A stretch of 64,000 nucleotides of DNA from Streptomyces sp. MMG1121 (GCF_001280015.1 NZ_LGDV01000096.1:62001-126000); one strand, 5' to 3'; shown: positions 1 to 9,274, counted from the stretch's first letter. The notes: a model not told the origin generated them from the sequence alone. A program made the numbers and translations.

Positions 1-222
1 GCCGGCGTCCAGCCCGAGCCGCGTGCGCAGCTCCCGCAGGGATGCGCCGTCGCCGATCTCGAACAGCAGCCGCGCCTCGCCGAGCGGCCGGTCCTGCCCG
101 AGGTAGTGCTCGTCCAGGGCGCCGATCCGACGGGTGAGGTAGCGGTTGAAGCGACGGAAGGCGGCCACGTCCTCGGCCGGGACCGCCCGCTCCGTTCCTT
201 GACTTGAGTCAAAGGTCTGCAT
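1..222 (-). CDS. MarR-type regulator, N-terminal part (probably MarR-GNAT two-domain protein), cut by window edge
   Basis: Only the first ~74 codons are visible; the gene continues past the left edge. The translation contains FNRYLTRRIGALDEHYLG followed by LGEARLLFEIGDGASLREL, the helix 1 and winged-helix entry typical of MarR proteins, especially those fused to a C-terminal GNAT acetyltransferase domain. Whether the GNAT part exists cannot be seen. The ATG at 222 gives the longest product, but a TTGACT palindrome would then lie inside the coding sequence. A GTG at 168 gives a start closer to that of relatives and is preceded by GGAACGGAG at 190-198, so the start is unsettled. Two palindromes next to it suggest autoregulation. 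Confidence 0.6.
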   Translation of the reverse strand, partial: MQTFDSSQGTERAVPAEDVAAFRRFNRYLTRRIGALDEHYLGQDRPLGEARLLFEIGDGASLRELRTRLGLDAG

Positions 223-239
223 TCTTTGACTGTAGTCAG
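199..239. promoter_or_regulatory. Paired TTGACT-N2-AGTCA palindromes (candidate MarR operators)
   Basis: TTGACTTGAGTCAA at 199-212 is a perfect 6+6 inverted repeat around two bases. TTGACTGTAGTCAG at 226-239 repeats it with one arm mismatch. The centres are 27 bp apart, and the pair sits at the 5' end of the MarR-type gene, upstream of betB on the other strand. MarR dimers usually bind such short palindromes near their own promoter, so autoregulation is the simplest inference. An effect on the betaine operon is possible but unproven. Confidence 0.6.
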
Positions 240-432
240 AGACCTCGGACGCGTCCACCCTGTCCCGCGCCCCACCTTTGTCCCTTTTCGACCACATTTT
301 CAGTGACGCGGCGCACTTTCGGCCATCGATTACGCATGCGATCCACGGCTCCGGGGCAGGCGGTCGCGGTCCCCGAGAGTGGCACGTGCGTGACACAGGG
401 GCGCGGATCAGGAACGGAAGGCAACACCGATC

Positions 433-1953
433 ATGGCGGACAGAACCGAACGACAGGCCCGGGCGACCATCCACGCGGGGGGCGCGTGGCTGGAAGCGGT
501 CTCCGGTGCGACGCGCGAGATCCTGGACCCCGCGGACGCCCGGCCGTTCGCCGTGGTCGCCGAGGGTGACGAGAAGGACGCCGAGCGCGCCGTCGCCGCG
601 GCCCGGCAGGCCTTCGACCAGGGCCCCTGGCCCGGCACCCCGGTCGCCGAGCGCGCCGCCCTGCTGCGCCGCGTGGCCGATCTGCTGGTGCGCGACCGCG
701 AGGAGCTCGGCCTGCTCGAGAGCCGGGACGCGGGCAAGACCCTGGAGGAGGGCCGTGTCGACATCGACTGTGTCGCCGACGCCTTCCGCTACTTCGCCGA
801 CCTGGTCGCCGCCGAGGCGCCCGGCCGGGTCGTGGACGCGGGCTCGTCCGACATCCACAGCGTCGTCGTGCACGAGCCCGTGGGAGTCTGCGCGCTCATC
901 ACGCCCTGGAACTATCCGCTGCTCCAGGCCAGCTGGAAGATCGCCCCGGCACTCGCGGCCGGCAACACCTTCGTGATCAAGCCCAGCGAGATCACGCCGA
1001 TGACGACCGTCGCGCTGATCGGTCTGCTGGCGGAGGCGGGGCTGCCCGAGGGCGTCGCGAACCTGGTCACCGGTCCCGGCCACACCGTCGGCGCCCGGCT
1101 CGCCGAGCACCCCGACGTCGACCTGGTCTCCTTCACCGGCGGCCTGGCCAGCGGCGTCAAGGTCGCCCAGGCCGCCGCACCCTCCGTCAAGAAGGTCGCG
1201 CTCGAACTCGGCGGCAAGAACCCCAACGTCGTCTTCGCCGACGCCTGCGCCACCGAGGACGGCTTCGACACCGCCGTCGACCAGGCGCTCAACGCGGCCT
1301 TCATCCACAGCGGCCAGGTCTGTTCGGCCGGCGCCCGCCTGATCATCGAGGAGTCCGTCAGGGACCGCTTCGTCGCCGAACTCGCCCGCCGGGCCCGGAA
1401 GATCAGGCTCGGACGCGGCACCGCCGAGGGCGTCGAGTGCGGCCCGCTCGTCAGCGAGCAGCAGCGTACGAAGGTCGAGTCGTACGTCGCCTCCGCGCTG
1501 GCGGAGGGCGCGGTGCTGCGCTGCGGCGGCAAGCGGCCCGAGCCGAGCGAGGCCCGCCCGGAACCCGGCTACTTCTACGAGCCGACCGTCCTCGACGCCT
1601 GCCACCGCGAGATGAAGGTGGTCCGCGAGGAGGTCTTCGGCCCGGTCCTCACCGTGGAGACCTTCCGCACCGAGGAGGAGGCCGTCACCCTCGCCAACGA
1701 CACCGAGTACGGCCTCGCCGGCGCCGTGTGGACCGCCGATTCAGGCCGGGCCCGGCGCGTCGCCGGCCGGCTGCGCCACGGCACCGTCTGGATCAACGAC
1801 TTCCACCCCTATCTGCCGCAGGCGGAGTGGGGCGGCTTCGGCCGGAGCGGCACCGGCCGCGAGCTGGGGCCCGCCGGACTCGCCGAGTACCGCGAGACCA
1901 AGCACGTCTACCAGAACCTCGCGCCCGCGCCCGTGCGCTGGTTCGCCGGCTGA
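433..1953 (+). CDS. betB: Betaine-aldehyde dehydrogenase (ALDH superfamily)
   Basis: NAD(P)-dependent oxidation of betaine aldehyde to glycine betaine, the second step of choline oxidation, in the cytosol. The 506 residues have the normal ALDH length. Visible signatures are PWNYP (Asn160), KPSE (Lys183), LELGGKNP with the general base Glu258, and GQVCSAGA with the catalytic thiol Cys297. The ATG follows GGAACGGAAGG at a suitable distance. It is the first gene of a five-gene operon with choline dehydrogenase and a betaine-type ABC transporter; that context favours betaine aldehyde over other aldehydes. Substrate specificity is inferred from context, not from sequence alone. Confidence 0.88.
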   Translation: MADRTERQARATIHAGGAWLEAVSGATREILDPADARPFAVVAEGDEKDAERAVAAARQAFDQGPWPGTPVAERAALLRRVADLLVRDREELGLLESRDAGKTLEEGRVDIDCVADAFRYFADLVAAEAPGRVVDAGSSDIHSVVVHEPVGVCALITPWNYPLLQASWKIAPALAAGNTFVIKPSEITPMTTVALIGLLAEAGLPEGVANLVTGPGHTVGARLAEHPDVDLVSFTGGLASGVKVAQAAAPSVKKVALELGGKNPNVVFADACATEDGFDTAVDQALNAAFIHSGQVCSAGARLIIEESVRDRFVAELARRARKIRLGRGTAEGVECGPLVSEQQRTKVESYVASALAEGAVLRCGGKRPEPSEARPEPGYFYEPTVLDACHREMKVVREEVFGPVLTVETFRTEEEAVTLANDTEYGLAGAVWTADSGRARRVAGRLRHGTVWINDFHPYLPQAEWGGFGRSGTGRELGPAGLAEYRETKHVYQNLAPAPVRWFAG

Positions 1954-1988
1954 GTCCCCTTCCTCGACCCCTCTGGAGTAGCACCCCC

Positions 1989-3521
1989 ATGTCCGAGACC
2001 ACCCCCCACGTATACGACTACGTCGTCATCGGCGGCGGCACCGCGGGCTCCGTCATCGCCTCCCGCCTCACCGAGAACCCCGACGTCACCGTCGCCGTCA
2101 TCGAAGGCGGCCCCAGCGACGTCGGCCGGGACGACGTCCTCACCCTGCGCCGCTGGATGGGCCTGCTCGGCGGCGAACTCGACTACGACTACCCCACGGT
2201 GGAACAGCCCCGCGGCAACTCCCACATCCGGCACAGCCGCGCCCGCGTCCTCGGCGGCTGCTCCTCCCACAACACCCTCATCGCCTTCAAGCCGCTGCCG
2301 TCCGACTGGGACGAGTGGGAGCAGGCGGGCGCCAAGGGCTGGGGCGCGGTGCCGATGGAGGCGTACTTCGCCCGTCTGAAGAACAACATCGTCCCGGTGG
2401 ACGAGAAGGACCGCAACGCCATCGCCCGCGACTTCGTCGACGCGGCCCAGCAGGCGCTGGAGGTCCCCCGCGTCGAGGGCTTCAACAAGAAGCCGTTCAC
2501 GGAGGGCGTCGGTTTCTTCGACCTCGCCTACCACCCCGAGGACAACAAGCGCTCGTCGGCGTCGGTGGCGTATCTGCACCCGGTCATGGACGAGCGCCCC
2601 AACCTCCGCGTCTTCCTGGAGACCTGGGCGCACAAGCTGGAGCTGAACGGCACCCGCGCCGAAGGCGTCCGCGTGCGCACCAAGGGCGGCGAGGAGCTGC
2701 TGGTACGGGCCCGCAACGAGGTCGTGCTGTGTGCGGGCGCCGTCGACTCCCCGCGCCTGCTGCTGCACTCCGGCATCGGCCCGAAGGGGGACCTCGAAGC
2801 CCTCGGCATCCCCGTCGTCCACGATCTGCCGGGCGTCGGCGAGAACCTGCTCGACCACCCCGAGTCGGTGATCGTCTGGGAGACCCACGGGCCGATCCCG
2901 GAGAACTCCGCGATGGACTCCGACGCGGGCCTGTTCGTCCGCCGGGACCCCGAGCACCCGGGCCCGGACCTGATGTTCCACTTCTACCAGATCCCGTTCA
3001 CGGACAACCCGGAGCGCCTCGGCTACCAGCGACCCGAGTTCGGCGTGTCGATGACCCCCAACATCCCCAAGCCGAAGTCCCGCGGCCGCCTCTACCTCAC
3101 CAGCGCCGACCCGGCCGAGAAGCCCGCCCTGGACTTCCGCTACTTCACCGACGAGGACGACTACGACGGCCGTACGCTCGTCGACGGCATCCGCATCGCC
3201 CGCGAGATCGCCAAGTCCGAGCCGCTCGCGGGCTGGCTCAAGCGCGAGGTGTGCCCCGGCCCGGAGATCCTCGGCGACGCCGAGCTGAGCGAGTACGCCC
3301 GCAAGGTCGCGCACACCGTCTACCACCCCGCCGGCACCTGCAAGATGGGCGCCGCCGATGACGAACTCGCCGTGGTGGACCCTGAGTTGAGGATCCGTGG
3401 TCTGGACGGCATCCGCATCGCGGACGCCTCCGTCTTCCCGACCATGCCCGCCGTGAACCCGATGATCGGGGTGCTCATGGTCGGGGAGAAGGCCGTCGAA
3501 CTGATCGGTGGTGATGCGTGA
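1989..3521 (+). CDS. betA: Choline dehydrogenase (GMC oxidoreductase)
   Basis: FAD-dependent oxidation of choline to betaine aldehyde. The N-terminus [18 protein letters not shown] is the Rossmann FAD site of GMC oxidoreductases. The C-terminal [10 protein letters not shown] carries the catalytic histidine, and [14 protein letters not shown] closes the FAD pocket. At 510 residues it is slightly shorter than proteobacterial BetA. The start is the ATG at 1989, about 35 bp after betB stops; upstream in-frame sequence is only a shadow of betB. Its stop overlaps the next start (TGATG), so translation is coupled to the ABC ATPase. Confidence 0.87.
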   Translation: MSETTPHVYDYVVIGGGTAGSVIASRLTENPDVTVAVIEGGPSDVGRDDVLTLRRWMGLLGGELDYDYPTVEQPRGNSHIRHSRARVLGGCSSHNTLIAFKPLPSDWDEWEQAGAKGWGAVPMEAYFARLKNNIVPVDEKDRNAIARDFVDAAQQALEVPRVEGFNKKPFTEGVGFFDLAYHPEDNKRSSASVAYLHPVMDERPNLRVFLETWAHKLELNGTRAEGVRVRTKGGEELLVRARNEVVLCAGAVDSPRLLLHSGIGPKGDLEALGIPVVHDLPGVGENLLDHPESVIVWETHGPIPENSAMDSDAGLFVRRDPEHPGPDLMFHFYQIPFTDNPERLGYQRPEFGVSMTPNIPKPKSRGRLYLTSADPAEKPALDFRYFTDEDDYDGRTLVDGIRIAREIAKSEPLAGWLKREVCPGPEILGDAELSEYARKVAHTVYHPAGTCKMGAADDELAVVDPELRIRGLDGIRIADASVFPTMPAVNPMIGVLMVGEKAVELIGGDA

Positions 3522-4651
3522 TGGGTAGTACGCCTGTTTTCACTGTCAACGGCCTGTGGAAGGTCTTCGGCCCGAAGCCGGAGCGGATCCCCGCCGACCC
3601 GGAGCTGAGCGGGCTGGACCCCGCCGAGCTGCGTGCCCGCACCGGCTGTACGGCCGCCGTCCGGGACGTCTCCTTCGACGTCCGCAAGGGCGAGGTCTTC
3701 GTGGTCATGGGCCTCTCGGGCTCCGGCAAGTCGACCCTGGTCCGCTGTCTGACCCGGCTGATCGAACCGACGGCCGGCACGATCGCCATCGACGGCGAGG
3801 ACGTCCGCGCCATGGACAAGGCCCGGCTGCGCGAACTGCGCCGCCACCGCGCCGCCATGGTCTTCCAGCACTTCGGTCTGCTCCCGCACCGCACGGTCCT
3901 CGACAACGTCGCCTACGGCCTGGAGATCCAGGGCCTCGGCAAGGCCGAGCGCCGGGAACGTGCCGCCGAGGTCGTCAAGAAGGTCGGCCTCGAGGGCATG
4001 GAGAAGCGCCGCCCCAGCCAGCTCTCCGGCGGCCAGCGTCAACGGGTGGGTCTGGCACGCGCGCTGGCGGTGGACCCCGAGGTCCTCCTGTTCGACGAAC
4101 CGTTCAGCGCGCTCGACCCGCTCATCCGCCGCGACATGCAGGACGAGGTGGCCCGTCTGCACCGCGAGGAGGGCCGCACGATGGTCTTCATCACCCACGA
4201 CCTCGCCGAGGCCCTCAAGCTCGGCGACCGCATCGCCCTGATGCGCGACGGCCGGGTCGTCCAGCTGGGCACCCCGGAGGAGATCGTCGGCTCCCCGGCC
4301 GACGACTACGTCCGCGAGTTCGTCCGGGACGTTCCGCGCGAACACGTCATGACGGTCCGCACGGCCATGAAGCCGGGCGACTGCGGCGGCTCGGAGCACC
4401 CGGGTGCGCTGGCGCCGGACGCGGTGGTCGCGGACGCCATCAGGACGGTGGCCGAGACCGGCACACCGGCGTGCGTGGTGGACGACGGCAAGTGCGTCGG
4501 GACCGTGGACCACGAACTGCTGCTGGACGTGGTGGCCGGCGTCGACGTACGCGTGGCCGGCGGGACGGCCCCCGCCGCACGGACCGGGGCACCCCGCGAG
4601 CGCGGACAGGCGAAGACCCCCGGCCCCCGCACCAGTCCGGAGGCCGTCTGA
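3521..4651 (+). CDS. Glycine betaine/proline-type ABC transporter ATP-binding protein
   Basis: ProV/OpuAA-type ATPase of 376 residues. It has Walker [10 protein letters not shown] (64-72), the Q-loop region [10 protein letters not shown], signature [15 protein letters not shown] (from 168), Walker B LLFDEP (189-194) and the switch His in [13 protein letters not shown]. Beyond about residue 270 is a CBS-like regulatory extension containing [20 protein letters not shown], as in osmoregulated OpuA/ProV ATPases. The N-terminus carries the family insert between the first strands (FGPKPERIP). Start and stop overlap both neighbours by one or a few bases, so it is made together with BetA and the permease. 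Confidence 0.88.
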   Translation: MGSTPVFTVNGLWKVFGPKPERIPADPELSGLDPAELRARTGCTAAVRDVSFDVRKGEVFVVMGLSGSGKSTLVRCLTRLIEPTAGTIAIDGEDVRAMDKARLRELRRHRAAMVFQHFGLLPHRTVLDNVAYGLEIQGLGKAERRERAAEVVKKVGLEGMEKRRPSQLSGGQRQRVGLARALAVDPEVLLFDEPFSALDPLIRRDMQDEVARLHREEGRTMVFITHDLAEALKLGDRIALMRDGRVVQLGTPEEIVGSPADDYVREFVRDVPREHVMTVRTAMKPGDCGGSEHPGALAPDAVVADAIRTVAETGTPACVVDDGKCVGTVDHELLLDVVAGVDVRVAGGTAPAARTGAPRERGQAKTPGPRTSPEAV

Positions 4652-6585
4652 TGGCAACGCTCACCGTCCCGACCTCCCGCACCGGCACACCCCGCGTCCT
4701 CAAGAGCCGAGCCGCGGGAAAGCTCCTCCTGCTCGCGCTCCTCAGCGCCGTCCTCCTGCCCTTCCTCACCCGCTGGGGCAGCGGCGCCTGGCCGCACGAC
4801 CTGACCGTCGACCTCTCCAAGCCACTGTCCACGGCGAGCAACTGGGTCATCGACAACCGGGACAGCCACCCCCTGTTCCTGTACTTCTTCGGCTACATCA
4901 GCAACGCCGTCGTCCTCTCCGTGCGCGCCGTCTACCTCGTCCTGCTCGCCGCGGGCTGGCCCGGTGTCACGGTCTTCGCGGCCCTGGCCGCCTGGCGGGT
5001 CGCCGGGCTCCGCCTGGCCGCCGGCACGGCCGTCGCCTTCCTGGCCTGCGGCACCCTGGGCATGTGGGTCCCGACCATGCAGACCCTCGCCCTGATGGTC
5101 GTGGCGGTCCTCGCCTCGGTGGCCGTAGGCGTCGTCCTCGGCCTCGCCGCCGGCCTCTCCGACCGCCTGGACCGCGCCCTGCGCCCGGTCCTGGACACCA
5201 TGCAGGTGCTCCCCGCGTTCGCCTACCTCCTCCCCGTCGTCCTGGTCTTCGGCATCGGCGTCCCCGCGGCCGTCCTCGCCACCGTCGTCTACGCCGCCCC
5301 GCCGATGGCCCGCCTCACCGCGCTCGGCCTGCGCGGCGCCGACCCCGAGGTCCTGGAGGCCGTGGAGTCACTCGGCGCCACCCGCCGCCAACGGCTGCTG
5401 ACCGCCCGTATCCCACTGGCCCGGGGGGAACTCCTCCTCGGCCTCAACCAGACGATCATGATGGCGCTGTCCATGGCCGTCATCGCCTCGGTCATCGGCG
5501 CCGGCGGCCTCGGCGACCGCGTCTACCAGGCGCTCGCCTCGGTCGACGTCGGCGCGGCCCTCGCGGCCGGCATCCCGATCGTGCTGCTGGCGGTCGTCCT
5601 GGACCGGGTGACCGCGGCCGCCGGAGACGGCACCACGCGCCCCCGTACCATCGGCTGGCCCTACGCCCTCGCCGCCACGGTGGCGGTCGCCCTGGCCACC
5701 CGCCTCGTGCACGGCCTCGACTGGCCCGCCGGCTGGAACCTGGACATCGCCGAACCGGTCAACCGTGCCGTCGACTGGATGACCGCCCACCTCTACTCCG
5801 GCGTCCCCGTCGTCGGCGGTACGGCCGACTGGGCGGGCCACTTCACCACCTGGATCCTCGACCCCGTCCGCGACGGCCTGCAGTGGCTGCCCTGGTGGTC
5901 CGTGCTGCTCGTCGTCGCCGCCCTGGCCTGGCTGATCGGCACCTGGGCCACCGCCCTGACCGCCGTCCTCGCGATGGCCGCGATCGGCGTGCTCGGCGTC
6001 TGGGACCCGGCCCTCGACACCCTCTCCCAGGTGCTGGCCGCCGTCGCCGTCACCCTGGTCCTGGGCTTCGCGACCGGCGTCGCCGCCGCCCGCAGCGACC
6101 GCGTCGAGCGCGCCCTGCGCCCCGTCCTGGACGTCTTCCAGACGATGCCGCAGTTCGTGTACCTGATCCCTGTCGTCGCACTGTTCGGCGTCGGCCGCGC
6201 GCCCGCCGTCGCCGCGGCCGTCGTCTACGCCCTCCCGGCCGTCGTCCGGATCACCGCGCAGGGCCTGCGCCAGGTCGACCCGGCCGCGCTGGAGTCGGCG
6301 CGCTCGCTGGGCGCGACCGGCCGGCAGCAGCTGTGGCAGGTCCAGCTCCCGCTCGCCCGGCGCTCGTTGCTGCTCGCTCTCAACCAGGGTGTGGTCCTGG
6401 TGCTGGCCGTCGTCATCATCGGCGGCCTGGTCGGCGGCGGCGCCCTCGGCTACAACGTCGCCTACGGCCTCGCCCAGGGCGACCTCGCGACCGGTCTGGT
6501 GGCCGGTGCCGCCATCGTCTGTCTGGGCCTGATGCTCGACCGGGTGACCCAGCCGACCGGACGTCGCGCGGAGAAGGGAGCCTGA
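4651..6585 (+). CDS. Betaine-type ABC permease with two fused permease domains
   Basis: Inner-membrane permease of 644 residues, about twice the length of ProW-type subunits. Two binding-protein-dependent transport domains are visible. Each has the EAA-type cytoplasmic loop: LEAVESLGATRRQRLLTARI in the first half and LESARSLGATGRQQLWQVQL in the second. Each half is preceded by several hydrophobic segments and an LRPVLD linker. A single polypeptide therefore probably supplies both halves of the transmembrane pore. The ATG overlaps the ATPase stop (TGATG), and the binding-protein gene starts two bases after this one ends. Confidence 0.88.
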   Translation: MATLTVPTSRTGTPRVLKSRAAGKLLLLALLSAVLLPFLTRWGSGAWPHDLTVDLSKPLSTASNWVIDNRDSHPLFLYFFGYISNAVVLSVRAVYLVLLAAGWPGVTVFAALAAWRVAGLRLAAGTAVAFLACGTLGMWVPTMQTLALMVVAVLASVAVGVVLGLAAGLSDRLDRALRPVLDTMQVLPAFAYLLPVVLVFGIGVPAAVLATVVYAAPPMARLTALGLRGADPEVLEAVESLGATRRQRLLTARIPLARGELLLGLNQTIMMALSMAVIASVIGAGGLGDRVYQALASVDVGAALAAGIPIVLLAVVLDRVTAAAGDGTTRPRTIGWPYALAATVAVALATRLVHGLDWPAGWNLDIAEPVNRAVDWMTAHLYSGVPVVGGTADWAGHFTTWILDPVRDGLQWLPWWSVLLVVAALAWLIGTWATALTAVLAMAAIGVLGVWDPALDTLSQVLAAVAVTLVLGFATGVAAARSDRVERALRPVLDVFQTMPQFVYLIPVVALFGVGRAPAVAAAVVYALPAVVRITAQGLRQVDPAALESARSLGATGRQQLWQVQLPLARRSLLLALNQGVVLVLAVVIIGGLVGGGALGYNVAYGLAQGDLATGLVAGAAIVCLGLMLDRVTQPTGRRAEKGA

Positions 6586-6586
6586 C

Positions 6587-7537
6587 ATGCGCGTACGTAC
6601 TTCACTCGCGGTGGGTTCGCTGCTGCTGACCGCCACCGGCTGCGGCGCCGCCGACATGACCAAACAGGCCAGCCCGTTCGCGAACGCCCGGGGCGCCAAG
6701 TCCGTGACCCTGTCCGTGCAGTCCTGGGTGGGCGCGCAGTCCAACGTCGCCGTCGCCCAGTACCTCCTGGAGCACAAGCTCGGCTATCGCGTCGACACCG
6801 TCCAGGTCGACGAGGTGCCCGCGTGGGACGCGCTCAGCCAGGGCCGCGTCGACGCGATCCTGGAGGACTGGGGCCACCCGGACCAGGAGAAGCGGTACGT
6901 CGAGGACAAGAAGACCATCGCCCCCGGCGGCGACCTCGGGGTGACCGGCCACATCGGCTGGTTCGTGCCGACCTACCTGGCCAAGCAGCACCCCGACATC
7001 ACGAACTGGAAGAACCTCGACAAGTACGCCTCGCTCTTCCGCACCGCGGAGAGCGGCGGCAAGGGCCAGCTGATGGACGGCTCCCCGTCCTACGTCACCA
7101 ACGACAAGGCCCTGGTGAAGAACCTGAAGCTGAACTACCAGGTCGTCTTCGCCGGTTCCGAGGCCGCCCAGATCACGCAGATGAAGCAGTTCGCCAAGGA
7201 GAAGAAGCCGTTCCTGACCTACTGGTACTCGCCCCAGTGGCTGTTCGAGAAGGTCCCCATGACGGAGGTGAAGCTGCCGCCGTACAAGGACGGCTGCGAC
7301 GCGGACGCGGCGAAGGTCGCCTGCTCCTATCCGCACACCCCGCTGCAGAAGTACCTCAACGCCGACTTCGCGAAGTCCGGCGGCAAGGCGGCGGCCTTCC
7401 TGAAGAAGTTCAAGTGGACGACCGAGGACCAGAACGAGGTCTCCCTGATGATCGCCGACCAGAAGCTGTCGCCCCAGGACGCGGCCAGGAAGTGGGTGGA
7501 CGGCCACCCCTCCGTATGGAAGCGGTGGCTGTCCTGA
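6587..7537 (+). CDS. Glycine betaine/choline-binding lipoprotein (OpuAC-like)
   Basis: Extracytoplasmic substrate-binding lipoprotein of 316 residues. The N-terminal signal ends in the lipobox LTATGC, so it should be anchored through Cys20. The mature part has the OpuAC fold features VDTVQVDEVPAWDAL and AILEDWGHP, and several Trp/Tyr residues suited to quaternary amines. It is the last gene of the bet operon, so the five genes link uptake of choline or betaine to oxidation. Whether choline or betaine is the main ligand cannot be read from the sequence. The minus-strand gene after it ends only 9 bp away, with no obvious terminator between. Confidence 0.85.
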   Translation: MRVRTSLAVGSLLLTATGCGAADMTKQASPFANARGAKSVTLSVQSWVGAQSNVAVAQYLLEHKLGYRVDTVQVDEVPAWDALSQGRVDAILEDWGHPDQEKRYVEDKKTIAPGGDLGVTGHIGWFVPTYLAKQHPDITNWKNLDKYASLFRTAESGGKGQLMDGSPSYVTNDKALVKNLKLNYQVVFAGSEAAQITQMKQFAKEKKPFLTYWYSPQWLFEKVPMTEVKLPPYKDGCDADAAKVACSYPHTPLQKYLNADFAKSGGKAAAFLKKFKWTTEDQNEVSLMIADQKLSPQDAARKWVDGHPSVWKRWLS

Positions 7538-7546
7538 AGGGCCAGG

Positions 7547-8275
7547 TCAGACCAGGTCGTCGGCGATCTCCCGCAGTGCGGCCGTCGCCAGGCGCTGGAG
7601 CCCCGGCCCGAACGTGACGCGGGTGGCCCCTCGTTCGCCGAGTCCGGTGCACGAGGGGCCCTCGCCGGTCAGGCGGGCGTTGATGTTGATCGGGCCCTGG
7701 ATCCCGGCCCGCAGCAGCGGCAGTACGTCCGCCGGGGCGAGGATCGGATAGACACAGTCCGCGCCCGCCGCCACGTACGACGCGGCCCGCTCGATGGCCC
7801 GTTCGGGATCCTTGTCGCCGTGCACGAAGACGTCCACGCGGGCGTTGAGGAAGACGCGGCCGGCGGCGGCGGCGCGGAACTCGGCGAGGAACTCCGCCTG
7901 CTCGTGCGGGTCCTTCATGGCGCCCCCGGCCGAGTCCTCCAGGTTGCAGCCGACGGCACCGGCCTCCAGCAGCCGCTCCACCAGCTCCTCGGGCGCGAGC
8001 CCGTACCCGCTCTCGATGTCCGCCGACACCGGCACGTCCACCGCCCGGGCGATCCGGGCGACCGCCGCGAACATCTCGTCGGCCGGGGTCGACCCGTCCT
8101 CGTACCCGAGCGACGCGGCCACTCCCGCGCTCGGCGTGGCCAGCGCCGGGAACCCGGCCTCGACGAACACCCGGGCACTGGCCGCGTCCCAGGGGCCGGG
8201 CAGGACCAGCGGATCACCCGGGGCACGCCCCAGGTGCAGCGCCCGGAAGGCGTCGACCTTGCTCATGGCTGTCAC
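7547..8275 (-). CDS. Isocitrate lyase/PEP mutase superfamily protein
   Basis: A 242-residue TIM-barrel protein of the PEP phosphonomutase/oxaloacetase branch. LPGPWDAASARVFVEAGF at the start and SADIESGYG carry the Mg2+-binding acidic residues. CNLEDS follows, and the isocitrate lyase KKCGH motif is absent. It is the third gene of an operon with two AhpD-like proteins. Its GTG start overlaps the preceding stop (GTGA); an ATG three codons later is an alternative. The actual substrate is unknown; such proteins cleave or rearrange C-C or C-P bonds next to carboxylates. Confidence 0.75.
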   Translation of the reverse strand: MTAMSKVDAFRALHLGRAPGDPLVLPGPWDAASARVFVEAGFPALATPSAGVAASLGYEDGSTPADEMFAAVARIARAVDVPVSADIESGYGLAPEELVERLLEAGAVGCNLEDSAGGAMKDPHEQAEFLAEFRAAAAGRVFLNARVDVFVHGDKDPERAIERAASYVAAGADCVYPILAPADVLPLLRAGIQGPININARLTGEGPSCTGLGERGATRVTFGPGLQRLATAALREIADDLV

Positions 8276-8712
8276 GGCTGGTAACCCCCTGGCGGGACCC
8301 GGCGGCTGACCATCAGGCGGTTCCAGCCGTTGATGACGGTGATCAGGCCGATCAGATGGGCGAGTTCGGCCTCGCCGAAGTGGATCGCGGCCCGCTCGTA
8401 CACCTCGTCCGGCACGCCGTCCGTGAGCACGGTGACGGCCTCGGTCAGCGCGAGCGCGGCCCGCTCCCGCTCGCTGTAGAGGTCCTCGGTCTCCTCCCAG
8501 GCGTTGAGGAGCTGGACGCGGTCCTCCGACTCGCCGTGCTTCCGGGCCGCCTGGAGGTGCATGTCCAGGCAGAACGCGCAGTGGTTGAGCTGCGAGGCGC
8601 GGATCATGACCAGTTCGGCGAGGACCGGATCGCCGAGCCCCCGCTTGGCGGCCGCGCTGAGCGCGGACATCGACCGGCCGACCTCCTGGTCCAGCACCTG
8701 CGTACGGCTCAC
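8272..8712 (-). CDS. AhpD-like carboxymuconolactone decarboxylase family protein (second copy)
   Basis: A 146-residue all-helical protein with the redox motif NHCAFCLDMH (Cys-x2-Cys-x3-His) of the AhpD/CMD superfamily. This points to alkylhydroperoxidase-type activity rather than true carboxymuconolactone decarboxylation. The GTG start overlaps the stop of the upstream paralogue (GTGA), and its own stop overlaps the PEP-mutase-like gene. It is closely similar along its length to the upstream gene, including IRASQ-NHCAFCLDMH, ALTEAVTVLTDG and VPDEVYE, so the two arose by tandem duplication. It lacks the first ~25 residues of its sister. Confidence 0.8.
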   Translation of the reverse strand: MSRTQVLDQEVGRSMSALSAAAKRGLGDPVLAELVMIRASQLNHCAFCLDMHLQAARKHGESEDRVQLLNAWEETEDLYSERERAALALTEAVTVLTDGVPDEVYERAAIHFGEAELAHLIGLITVINGWNRLMVSRRVPPGGYQP

Positions 8713-9227
8713 TTGTACTGCCCCGGCTGGTAGTGGCCCGGCACCATCCGGGTGGTCACGCCGATCCGGTTCCAGGCGTTGATCATCATGATCGCGGCGA
8801 TCAGCTGGGCCAGCTCGGCCTCCTCGAAGTGCCGGGCGGCCTTCTCGTACACCTCGTCCGGCACGAAGCCGTCGGTCAGAACGGTCACCGCCTCGGTCAG
8901 AGCGATCGCCGCCAGCTCCTTCTCGGTGTAGAAGTGCCGCGACTCCTCCCACGCGCCGAGCTGCACGATCCGCTCCACGCTCTCTCCGGCCGCGAGCGCG
9001 TCCTTGGTGTGCATGTCGAGGCAGAACGCGCAATGGTTGATCTGCGAGGCGCGGATCTTCACCAGCTCGTACAGCGCGGGGTCCAGCCCCTTCCTGGCGG
9101 CGGCGTCCAGCCGGATCATCGCCTTGTAGACCTCGGGGGCGTGCTGGGCGAACTGCATGCGGGGGGTGTGCTCGGGGGCGTACGCGACGCTCCCAGTGGT
9201 CTTCTCTGCGCTCGTGTCACTGTTCAT
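8709..9227 (-). CDS. AhpD-like carboxymuconolactone decarboxylase family protein (first copy)
   Basis: A 172-residue paralogue of the gene downstream, with the same NHCAFCLDMH thiol motif and the ALTEAVTVLTDG helix. The ATG at 9227 has GAGG a few bases upstream. An ATG further upstream (9287) would run into the divergent regulator gene and is not used here. It is the first gene of a three-gene operon, transcribed away from a MocR-type regulator whose start lies 47 bp away. The likely role is peroxide or quinone-type detoxification; the physiological reductant is not encoded nearby. Confidence 0.8.
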   Translation of the reverse strand: MNSDTSAEKTTGSVAYAPEHTPRMQFAQHAPEVYKAMIRLDAAARKGLDPALYELVKIRASQINHCAFCLDMHTKDALAAGESVERIVQLGAWEESRHFYTEKELAAIALTEAVTVLTDGFVPDEVYEKAARHFEEAELAQLIAAIMMINAWNRIGVTTRMVPGHYQPGQYK

Positions 9228-9274
9228 GTCCTCGACCCTACGAGCGAGGCAGCCCAGGAGTATGGTCCATTTCC
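9228..9274. promoter_or_regulatory. Compact divergent promoter region between AhpD-like operon and MocR regulator
   Basis: Only 47 bp separate the two divergent starts, so both promoters must overlap. MocR/GntR aminotransferase-type regulators commonly control the adjacent divergent operon, which makes this the expected binding region. It contains a CCATTTCCATGG stretch but no long perfect palindrome that I can see. Confidence 0.4.

Noticed and set aside
1908..3326. Long minus-strand reading frame opposite betA
   Set aside because: It is the high-GC shadow of betA; its composition is Val/Asp/Gly/Arg-rich without domains, and betA is unambiguous.
5368..6777. Long minus-strand reading frame opposite the permease gene
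   Set aside because: Low-complexity Asp/Gly/Gln composition and no start signals; it mirrors third-position GC bias of the true permease gene.
8713..9033. N-terminal extension of the second AhpD-like protein
   Set aside because: This part is the upstream paralogue read in another frame. The GTG at 8712, overlapping the stop of that gene, is the sensible start.
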